Of a stretch of 64,000 nucleotides of DNA, positions 57,079 to 64,000 are shown in pieces. Position numbers and translations under genes: made by a program. The notes below the pieces were generated by a model. It was not told the origin of the DNA and did not search any database. It was given only the letters and a program-made list of their open reading frames with translations. Numbering within the stretch: the stretch's first letter is position 1; every line of letters starts with the position of its first letter. Origin of the DNA: Fodinibacter sp963730365 (GTDB taxonomy: Bacteria; Actinomycetota; Actinomycetes; Actinomycetales; Dermatophilaceae); NCBI GenBank assembly GCA_963730365.1, contig CAVSRM010000005.1, positions 186,001-250,000 of the forward strand. Direction: 5' to 3'.

Positions 57079-58896
57079 ATGACGGAGTCCACGGCGGCAC
57101 CCGAGGCGGTGGCCCTGGCAGCAGGGTTTCCCGAGCACGACCTCGCGGACTGGCGGGCACTCGCGGCGGGGGTGGTCAACCGGAGGCGCCCGGAGTCCGA
57201 GCAGCTCACGCCGGAGGAGGCCGAGGCCTCGCTCCGGGTGTCCATCGACGGGGGAGTCACGCTCGACCCGCTCTACATGCGCCCCCAGCCCCTTCTCGAT
57301 CCGGGGATGCCGGGAGCGATGCCGTTCACCCGTGGTCGGACGCTGCGCGACGTCACCCTGGCCTGGGACGTCCGTGCGCTGCACGACGACCCCGACGTCG
57401 CGCTGACCCGTGCCGCGGTCCTCGACGACCTCGAGCACGGCGTCACCTCCGTCTGGCTGCATCTGGGTGACGACGGGCTCGCCCCTGACGACCTCGCCGA
57501 GGCCCTCGCCGACGTGCGCCTGGACCTCGCCCCGGTCGTGGTCTCCAGCACGACCGACCAGCAGGGGGCCGCGAACGCCCTCCTCGCCGCCCTGGGAGAC
57601 GGCTCCGTGGGCGGCAACCTGGGCCTGGACCCCGTGGGCGCCGCGGGCCGGCTGGGCACCACCGCGGACCTCTCCCACCTCGCCGACGCGGTGCGGTCCT
57701 GCTCCGACCGCGAGGGCCTGCTCGCGATCGCCGTCGACACCCGGGCGCTGCACGACGCCGGTGCCGACGACATCGACGAGATCGCGTTCGCCGTGACGAC
57801 CGGTCTCTCCTACCTGCGCCACCTCGAGGCCGAGGGGATCCCCCCGGCCGAGGCCTTCCAGAGCATCGAGTTCAGGGTGTCGGCCACGGCCGACCAGTTC
57901 CTCACCGCGGCGCGGCTGCGGGCCCTGCGCCGGGTCTGGGCCCGTGTCGGTGAGGTGTCCGGCGTCGCGGTAGCCGACCGCGCCGCGCGAACCCATGCCG
58001 TGACGAGCCTGCGGATGGCCAGCCGCGAGGACCCGTGGGTCAACGTGCTACGCGGCACGCTGGCGGCCTTCGGCGCCTCCCTCGGCGGTGCCGACGCCAT
58101 CACCGTGCTGCCCTACGACACCGTCTGGGGCCTCCCCGAGCGGCTCTCCCGGCGGCTCGCCCGGAACACCCAGATCCTCCTGGCCGACGAGGCCAACGTC
58201 GGCCGGGTCACCGACCCCGCGGGTGGCTCCTGGTACCTCGAGTCGCTCACCGACGACGTCGCCCGATCCGTGTGGGCGACCGTCCAGGACCTGGAGCGCG
58301 CCGGCGGCATGCTCGAGGCGCTCCGCAGTGGGTCCGTGCACTCCCGCATCCAGCAGGCGGCGTCCGCGAGGGACAAGGACCTGGCGACGCGGCGCCGTGA
58401 GCTCACCGGGGTGTCCACCTTCCCGATCCTCGACCAGCCCGCCCTGGTGCGCCGGCCTCGGGCCGCCCTTCCCACCCGCGACGGCGGTCTGCCGCCGCAC
58501 CGCGACGCCGCGGCCTACGAGGCGTTGCGCGACCGGGCCCGTGCCCTGGGCGAGCCGGCGGTCGCCGTGCGAACCCTCGGAGGAGCACGGGACTTCGCCG
58601 CCCGGCAGGCCTTCGTCACCAACCTCCTGGCTGCCGGCGGCATCCGGGTGGTCGACAGCGGGGTGCCGGTGGCGGTCATTGCCTCCAGCGCGAAGGGCTA
58701 CGCGGCGCACGCGGCCGAGGCGGTCGCGGACCTGCGACGCAGCGGGGCGATCCGGGTGTGGGTCGCGGGCCGAGCCCGCGAGCTCGGCGATCATGCCGAC
58801 CTCGTCGACGGCGAGGTGTTCGTCGGTAGCGACGTCGTGGCCTTCCTCGGTTCGGTGTTGGACACCCTCGAGTCCCCGACGGGAGCAGAAGCATGA
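57079..58896 (+). CDS. mutA: Methylmalonyl-CoA mutase small (beta) subunit
   Basis: 605 aa. Homologous to the large subunit but non-catalytic: the C-terminal B12-like domain lacks DxHxxG (the matching place reads RTLGGARDFAARQ). The barrel part shows FTRGRTLRDVTLAWDVRA and DPAGGSWYLESLTDDVA. It stabilises MutB in the heterodimer. ATG 57079 is preceded by GGGAG; an in-frame start at 56947 would add 44 unconserved residues. The stop overlaps mutB by four bases (ATGA). Confidence 0.92.
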   Translation: MTESTAAPEAVALAAGFPEHDLADWRALAAGVVNRRRPESEQLTPEEAEASLRVSIDGGVTLDPLYMRPQPLLDPGMPGAMPFTRGRTLRDVTLAWDVRALHDDPDVALTRAAVLDDLEHGVTSVWLHLGDDGLAPDDLAEALADVRLDLAPVVVSSTTDQQGAANALLAALGDGSVGGNLGLDPVGAAGRLGTTADLSHLADAVRSCSDREGLLAIAVDTRALHDAGADDIDEIAFAVTTGLSYLRHLEAEGIPPAEAFQSIEFRVSATADQFLTAARLRALRRVWARVGEVSGVAVADRAARTHAVTSLRMASREDPWVNVLRGTLAAFGASLGGADAITVLPYDTVWGLPERLSRRLARNTQILLADEANVGRVTDPAGGSWYLESLTDDVARSVWATVQDLERAGGMLEALRSGSVHSRIQQAASARDKDLATRRRELTGVSTFPILDQPALVRRPRAALPTRDGGLPPHRDAAAYEALRDRARALGEPAVAVRTLGGARDFAARQAFVTNLLAAGGIRVVDSGVPVAVIASSAKGYAAHAAEAVADLRRSGAIRVWVAGRARELGDHADLVDGEVFVGSDVVAFLGSVLDTLESPTGAEA

Positions 58897-61085
58897 GCAC
58901 GATCCCCGACCTGACCGGTGTCGACCTGGGCCCGGCCACCCCGGAACCCTCCGGCACCGGCCCCACCGAGGCGCGCACGGAGACTGCCGAGGCGTCCGAG
59001 GTCACCGAACCCTGGCTCACCCCGGAGCAGATCCCGGTCAAGGCCGTCTACACCGGGGACGACCTCGAGGACCTGGACTTCCTCGACACGATCCCCGGGG
59101 CGCCGCCGTTCCTGCGGGGGCCGTACCCGACGATGTACACGACGCAGCCGTGGACGATCCGGCAGTATGCCGGGTTCTCCACCGCCGAGGAGTCCAACGC
59201 CTTCTACCGGCGCAACCTGGCCGGCGGTCAGAAGGGCCTGTCCGTCGCGTTCGACCTCGCGACCCACCGCGGCTACGACTCCGACCACCCTCGGGTCACC
59301 GGCGACGTCGGCATGGCCGGCGTGGCCATCGACTCCATCTACGACATGCGCACCCTGTTCGAGGGCATCCCCCTGGACCGGATGTCGGTGTCGATGACGA
59401 TGAACGGCGCGGTGATCCCGATCCTCGCGCTGTTCGTGGTGGCCGCGGAGGAGCAGGGCGTCGCGCCGGAGCAGCTGTCGGGGACCATCCAGAACGACAT
59501 CCTCAAGGAGTTCATGGTCCGCAACACCTACATCTACCCGCCCGAGCCGAGCATGCGGATCATCAGCGACATCTTCGCGTTCACGAGCCAGCGGATGCCG
59601 CGGTTCAACTCGATCTCCATCTCCGGCTACCACATGCAGGAGGCGGGGGCGACGCAGGACCTCGAGCTCGCCTACACCCTCGCCGACGGCATCGAGTACC
59701 TGCGCGCGGGACGGGCCGTGGGCCTGGACGTCGACGCCTTCGCGCCCCGGCTAAGCTTCTTCTGGGCGATCGGGATGAACTTCTTCATGGAGGTCGCCAA
59801 GCTCCGGGCCGCCCGGCTGCTGTGGGCCCGGCTCGTCCAGGCCCAGGGGGCGCAGAACCCCAAGTCGCTCTCGCTCCGGACGCACTGCCAGACCTCCGGC
59901 TGGTCCCTCACCGCGCAGGACGTCTTCAGCAACGTCGTGCGCACCTGCGTCGAGGCGATGGCAGCCACCCAGGGCCACACCCAGAGCCTGCACACCAACG
60001 CCCTCGATGAGGCCATCGCCCTCCCCACCGACTTCTCCGCCCGGATCGCGCGCAACACCCAGCTGGTCCTCCAGCAGGAGTCGGGCACGACTCGGGTCAT
60101 CGACCCCTGGGCCGGGTCCGCGTACGTCGAGCGGCTCACCCACGACCTCGCTCAGCGGGCCTGGCAGCACATCGGGGAGATCGAGGCCGCCGGCGGGATG
60201 GCGAAGGCGATCGAGGCCGGTATCCCCAAGATGCGCATCGAGGAGGCGGCCGCCCGCACCCAGGCCCGCATCGACTCCGGCGCCCAGCCGGTCATCGGGG
60301 TCAACACCTACGTCGTCGACCAGGATGAACCGATCGAGGTGCTCAAGGTCGACAACGAGGCGGTGCGGCACAGCCAGCTGGCGAAGCTCGAGCGTCTGCG
60401 CGCCGAGCGGGACGACGAGGAGTGCCGCGCCGCCCTGTCCCGGCTCACCGAGGCTGCCCGCGCCGGGTCCGACGGCTCGCTCGAGACCAACCTCCTCGCG
60501 CTCGCCATCGACGCCGCCCGCGCCAAGGCGACCGTGGGCGAGATGTCGGCCGCGATGGAAGAGGTGTTCGGTCGCTACACCGCCCAGATCCGTACCATCG
60601 GAGGCGTGTACAGCGCCGAGGCGGGGGAGGACGAGAGCGTTCGCGCCGCCCAGACCCTCGTCGAGGAGTTCGAGGTCGCCCAGGGGCGGCGACCCCGCAT
60701 CCTCGTCGCGAAGATGGGCCAGGACGGGCACGACCGCGGGCAGAAGGTGATCGCCACGGCCTTCGCGGACCTGGGCTTCGACGTCGACGTGGGCCCGCTG
60801 TTCCAGACCCCGGCCGAGGTCGCCCGCCAAGCCGTCGAGGGTGACGTGCACGTCGTCGGGGTGAGCTCGCTCGCTGCCGGCCACCTCACCCTCGTGCCCG
60901 CACTGCGTGCCGAGCTCGACGCGCTCGGGCGCGAGGACATGATGGTCGTCGTCGGCGGGGTCATCCCGCCGCAGGACTTCGAGGAGCTGCGCGCGGCCGG
61001 AGCCGACGCGATCTACCCGCCGGGCACCGTCATCAGCCGGGCCGCGATCGACCTGGTGGGCGACCTGCGCAAGCGGCTCGAGTGA
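58893..61085 (+). CDS. mutB: Methylmalonyl-CoA mutase large (alpha) subunit
   Basis: 730 aa catalytic, adenosylcobalamin-dependent subunit converting (R)-methylmalonyl-CoA and succinyl-CoA. The barrel has RGPYPTMYTTQPWTIRQYAG and HCQTSGWSLTAQDVFSNVVR. The C-terminal B12 domain carries DGHDRG with cobalt ligand H613. The start ATG overlaps mutA (ATGA) and the stop overlaps meaB (GTGA), so the three are one unit. It links propionyl-CoA from branched or odd-chain breakdown to the citrate cycle. Confidence 0.97.
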   Translation: MSTIPDLTGVDLGPATPEPSGTGPTEARTETAEASEVTEPWLTPEQIPVKAVYTGDDLEDLDFLDTIPGAPPFLRGPYPTMYTTQPWTIRQYAGFSTAEESNAFYRRNLAGGQKGLSVAFDLATHRGYDSDHPRVTGDVGMAGVAIDSIYDMRTLFEGIPLDRMSVSMTMNGAVIPILALFVVAAEEQGVAPEQLSGTIQNDILKEFMVRNTYIYPPEPSMRIISDIFAFTSQRMPRFNSISISGYHMQEAGATQDLELAYTLADGIEYLRAGRAVGLDVDAFAPRLSFFWAIGMNFFMEVAKLRAARLLWARLVQAQGAQNPKSLSLRTHCQTSGWSLTAQDVFSNVVRTCVEAMAATQGHTQSLHTNALDEAIALPTDFSARIARNTQLVLQQESGTTRVIDPWAGSAYVERLTHDLAQRAWQHIGEIEAAGGMAKAIEAGIPKMRIEEAAARTQARIDSGAQPVIGVNTYVVDQDEPIEVLKVDNEAVRHSQLAKLERLRAERDDEECRAALSRLTEAARAGSDGSLETNLLALAIDAARAKATVGEMSAAMEEVFGRYTAQIRTIGGVYSAEAGEDESVRAAQTLVEEFEVAQGRRPRILVAKMGQDGHDRGQKVIATAFADLGFDVDVGPLFQTPAEVARQAVEGDVHVVGVSSLAAGHLTLVPALRAELDALGREDMMVVVGGVIPPQDFEELRAAGADAIYPPGTVISRAAIDLVGDLRKRLE

Positions 61086-62077
61086 CCTCGCCCGACGTCG
61101 CCGACCTCGTGGCCGGCATCCGCTCAGGCTCCCGCCGGCACGTCGCCCGGGCCATCACGCTCGTGGAGTCCAGCCGTGCGGACCATCGGGAGCGGGCCGC
61201 CGAGCTCCTGGACGCCATCGCCGCCGACACCGGCGCCGCGGTGCGCGTCGGGATCAGTGGCGTGCCCGGCGCGGGGAAGTCGACCTTCATCGACGCGATG
61301 GGCAGTCGCCTCGTCGATCGCGGGCACCGGGTCGCCGTCGTCGCCGTCGACCCGAGCTCGCGCCGCACCGGGGGCTCGATTCTCGGGGACCGCACCCGGA
61401 TGGCTGCCCTCACGAGCAGGGAGGGCACCTTCGTGAGGCCGAGTCCCGCGGGTCGCCACCTCGGTGGGGTCGCCCGGGCCACGAGGGAGTCGATGCTCGT
61501 CCTCGAGGCCGCGGGGTTCGACGTCGTCGTCGTCGAGACGGTCGGGGTGGGACAGAACGAGATCGCCGTGAGCGAGATGGTCGACACCTTCCTGCTCCTC
61601 ACGCTGGCCCGCGCGGGTGACCAGCTCCAGGGGATCAAGCGCGGCATCCTCGAGCTCGCCGACGTCATCGCGGTGAACAAGGCCGACGGCGACGGCGAGG
61701 GACCGGCCCGGGTCGCGGCCCGTGAGCTCGCGGGCGCGATGCGCCTGATGATGCCCGGAAAGGACACCCGCCGGCCGCCGGTGCTGACCTGCTCGTCCCT
61801 CACGGGCACGGGGCTCGACGAGGTGTGGGCCGCGGTGCTCGAGCACCGCGCGCACCTCGAGGCCGAGGGGTCGCTCGAGCACCGCCGGGCCCGCCAGCAG
61901 CAGGACTGGATGTGGGCCATGGTCGACGAGCACCTGCAGGACGCCGTGCGACACAGCGAGTCGGTGCGGGCGGAGCGCGCCGGGATCGAGGGGGCCGTCC
62001 GCTCGGGAAGCCTGAGCGCCGTCGACGGCAGCGCGAGGATCCTCGAGCTCTTCTCCGGGGACCTGCGACAGACCTGA
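61082..62077 (+). CDS. meaB: Methylmalonyl-CoA mutase-associated GTPase
   Basis: 331 aa G-protein chaperone that loads and protects B12 on the mutase. P-loop GVPGAGKS (residues 60-67), switch and base regions in VDPSSRRTGGSILGDRTRM, ETVGVGQNE and NKADGDGEG. GTG start overlapping the mutB stop. A C-terminal helix likely forms the dimer arm. The window also holds a built-in version of this domain in icmF. Confidence 0.95.
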   Translation: MTSPDVADLVAGIRSGSRRHVARAITLVESSRADHRERAAELLDAIAADTGAAVRVGISGVPGAGKSTFIDAMGSRLVDRGHRVAVVAVDPSSRRTGGSILGDRTRMAALTSREGTFVRPSPAGRHLGGVARATRESMLVLEAAGFDVVVVETVGVGQNEIAVSEMVDTFLLLTLARAGDQLQGIKRGILELADVIAVNKADGDGEGPARVAARELAGAMRLMMPGKDTRRPPVLTCSSLTGTGLDEVWAAVLEHRAHLEAEGSLEHRRARQQQDWMWAMVDEHLQDAVRHSESVRAERAGIEGAVRSGSLSAVDGSARILELFSGDLRQT

Positions 62078-62137
62078 GCGGTTTCGCGTGAGCCGGGCAA
62101 CAGCGTGGCGCCGGGCCCCTCCTGTCGGTGCTCGGGG

Positions 62138-63646
62138 TCAGCCGCGCGCGGGCGCGAGCCAGCCGGGTGGGGCGATGCCGCGCCGCTGGGCCGACCGCAC
62201 GAGGAGGACCGTGACGAGGACCATCGCGATGACGCCCGGCACCGTCGACAGGGCGGACCCGGTCGTGTCGGTGTCGATGTAGGACTCCTCGAGGCCGCCG
62301 GCGAGGACCCCGGTGACCGTGATGAGCAGGTTGTTGACGACGTGGATCGCGATGGGGGCCTCGAGCCCTCCTGTGCGCCACGCGAGGTAGCAGCCGGCGA
62401 TGGCGAGGCTGCCCACGTCGATGAGGATCCACGGGTCGAGGGACCCGTGGGCGAGCCCGAACGCCACGGCCGACAGCGCCGTGGTCACGACGAGGGCGAC
62501 CCGCTCGGAGGGGATCCAGGCCCCGACGATCTGGACGAGCCCCCCGCGGAAGGCGACTTCCTCACCCGCGGCCTGCAGCGGCGTCGTGAGGAGGGTGACG
62601 ACGAGCAGCCCCACCCAGTCCTGGGGCCGGGGGAGGACCTCCTGGTCGAAGATCACCCACGAGGCGCCGAGGTAGACCACCCACACCGGGAGGACGATCG
62701 CGGCGCACCGCGCGAGCCAGCCCCACCGCACCCGGCCGGTCACCGACAGCACCCGGATGGGAGAACGGCGGAACGCCACCCACACCGCGAAGAGCGTGAC
62801 GGGGATGAGTGCGGCCAGCACGAGGTTGAGCCACAGGTTGGCGCCGGTGGTCACGACGAACGACGACTCGTCCTCCGGGAGCAGTCCGAGCACGGCGAAC
62901 GGCACCGTGATGGCGCCCGAGACCGTGATGAAGCCGACCACCACGAGGAGAAGTGCCACGAGTGGTCGCCACCACCGGTGGTGGGCACCGCGCATCTGGT
63001 GCACGTAGGACCTCGGGCGCGCCTCCTCGATCGCGAGAGCCTCACGCCGCTCCCTCCCGATACGCGCCTCGGACCTCGCCCGCGCGGCGCCGAGGAAGCC
63101 CCACAGGACCGGGTGGGGAGTTGGGCCGTCCACGAGCAGGGGCTCGGCGTGGGGCACCGCAAGGAGGAACGGGGTGCCGGGGAGGCGCAGCACGTCGGCG
63201 GGAACGCCGGCAGCGTTCGCCTCGAGCACCCACCCGCGGCGGAGCAGCCGGGCGGTGACCGGGTCGGACGGGTCGAGCCGCACCGCCCCGGCCGATGGCG
63301 TCGCGGGCGCGGCGGCATCCCGTGGTCCGGCGACACCCACCGGTCCCGCAGCAGCCACGGTCTCCGCGGCGTCGCGTGCCAACAGGCCCAGCCCCGCACC
63401 GCTGGCCAGGACCGGGATGCCGGCGCGGTGCGCCGCGCGCAGGGCCCGGCGCCCCCCTTCGTCCTCCGAGCCGTCCCGGGCCGGGGCCACCCACACCCCG
63501 TCGGCGCCGTCGACCGCACCGAGGTGTTCGGGCGCGGCGGGGACCACTTCGAGGTCACCGAAGGGCACTCCCCACCGCGTCGCGAGGGCCGAGAGCTGCC
63601 CGGTGCCGGGCGCCCCACGGCCCACGACGAGGAGGCGTACGGTCAT
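62138..63646 (-). CDS. CPBP-family membrane protease with a degenerate amidotransferase-like N-terminus
   Basis: 502 aa. The C-terminal half (about 225-490) has some eight membrane helices and the CPBP (Rce1/Abi) motifs GEEVAFRG (E362, E363, R367), FGLAHG (H400) and HVVNN (H435). The N-terminal 1-185 resembles a class I glutamine amidotransferase/flavodoxin-like fold (GIPVLASGAGLGLLA, LLAVPHAEPLL), but the nucleophile cysteine place holds no Cys, so it should be inactive. Between the two is a short charged linker. Target unknown; CPBP proteases can serve in bacteriocin immunity or surface-protein processing. The gene is convergent to meaB, 60 bases away. Confidence 0.78.
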   Translation of the reverse strand: MTVRLLVVGRGAPGTGQLSALATRWGVPFGDLEVVPAAPEHLGAVDGADGVWVAPARDGSEDEGGRRALRAAHRAGIPVLASGAGLGLLARDAAETVAAAGPVGVAGPRDAAAPATPSAGAVRLDPSDPVTARLLRRGWVLEANAAGVPADVLRLPGTPFLLAVPHAEPLLVDGPTPHPVLWGFLGAARARSEARIGRERREALAIEEARPRSYVHQMRGAHHRWWRPLVALLLVVVGFITVSGAITVPFAVLGLLPEDESSFVVTTGANLWLNLVLAALIPVTLFAVWVAFRRSPIRVLSVTGRVRWGWLARCAAIVLPVWVVYLGASWVIFDQEVLPRPQDWVGLLVVTLLTTPLQAAGEEVAFRGGLVQIVGAWIPSERVALVVTTALSAVAFGLAHGSLDPWILIDVGSLAIAGCYLAWRTGGLEAPIAIHVVNNLLITVTGVLAGGLEESYIDTDTTGSALSTVPGVIAMVLVTVLLVRSAQRRGIAPPGWLAPARG

Positions 63647-63729
63647 GCTCCGGGAGCGTAGTCGGCGTCCGCCGGCGCGACGGGGCCGCCCCGTCCGACG
63701 CCGATTTCGTGCTGGAACCCGGTCTGCCG

Positions 63730-63735
63730 TATCAT
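63730..63735 (+). promoter_or_regulatory. Putative -10 element of the infA promoter
   Basis: TATCAT with TTCGTG 18 bases upstream (63706-63711). It lies 119 bases before the infA ATG. Confidence 0.4.
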
Positions 63736-63854
63736 CGAATGTCGGTCACGTGTGCGTCCTTGCATGGGTGAAGTCCCTGCATGTGCAGCACGAGGCCGAT
63801 TTCCATGGGCGGATCGACATCCAGAAGAGTCGCCCAACGGCGGAGAGAGAGGGT

Positions 63855-64000
63855 ATGGCCAAGAAGGACGGCGTCATCGAGATCGAGGGAACGATCGTCG
63901 AGGCTCTCCCGAACGCAATGTTCCGGGTCGAGCTCACCAACGGTCACAAGGTTCTCGCGCACATCTCTGGGAAGATGCGCCAGCACTACATCAGGATCCT
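63855..64000 (+). CDS. infA: Translation initiation factor IF-1, cut off by the window
   Basis: First 48 codons of the 73-residue factor; the rest is past the right edge. The OB-fold opening AKKDGVIEIEGTIVEALPNA and KVLAHISGKMRQHYIRI is unmistakable. IF-1 closes the A site during initiation. GAGAGGGT precedes the ATG. In actinobacteria rpmJ, rpsM, rpsK, rpsD and rpoA normally follow. Confidence 0.95.
   Translation, partial: MAKKDGVIEIEGTIVEALPNAMFRVELTNGHKVLAHISGKMRQHYIRI

Overview
The window is a 64 kb stretch of a very GC-rich chromosome from an actinobacterium. The ribosomal and RNA polymerase gene order (secE-nusG-rplKA, rplJL, rpoBC, rpsLG-fusA-tuf, rpsJ to secY-adk-map-infA), the hadA-hadB-murB block beside rpmG, the Zn-type S14, the frequent GTG/TTG starts and the likely leaderless genes all fit Actinomycetota. 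A member of the Micrococcales close to Dermatophilaceae/Intrasporangiaceae is my best guess, but this is inference from gene content and style, not from a marker comparison.

Left part (1-23.5 kb). The first operon-like block is a truncated xdhC followed by coxS-coxL-coxM-coxG, a form II (AYRGAGR) molybdenum hydroxylase with a membrane-anchored CoxG. Convergent to it is a secreted von Willebrand A protein. Divergent from that is an OmpR-type response regulator with an unusual partner: a histidine kinase fused in frame to a DUF4173-like membrane domain, with a strong Shine-Dalgarno and ATG inside the fusion. Then come aroQ, the B12-dependent fused acyl-CoA mutase icmF, an SDR dehydrogenase, a cytosolic BtuF-like protein, tRNA-Thr, tRNA-Met, rpmG, hadA-hadB-murB, an orphan HTH gene, an adenosine deaminase family gene, a DUF5709 gene and a type Ic aminotransferase.

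Central and right part (23.4-56.9 kb) is the information-processing core. tRNA-Trp leads secE-nusG-rplK-rplA. Two membrane-protein genes (AI-2E/PerM family and HdeD family) separate rplKA from rplJL. Next are rpoB-rpoC, a GNAT gene, rpsL-rpsG-fusA-tuf, a frameshifted pseudogene, and the S10-spc cluster from rpsJ to secY-adk-map. Many intergenic stretches hold stem-loops. Several of these are built on GGTATGCC/GGCATACC, and the rpsL and rpsJ leaders share a 23/25-identical motif.

The last part (57-62 kb) is a mutA-mutB-meaB operon (methylmalonyl-CoA mutase and its GTPase chaperone), then a CPBP membrane protease with a degenerate amidotransferase-like N-terminus, and the first 48 codons of infA at the right edge. 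Together icmF, mutAB, meaB and the BtuF-like protein point to B12-dependent short-chain acyl-CoA metabolism.

I did not see phage, IS elements, CRISPR arrays or rRNA genes. The least ordinary items are the kinase/DUF4173 fusion with its internal start, the shared rpsL/rpsJ leader motif, the two intergenic repeat families and the protease fusion.
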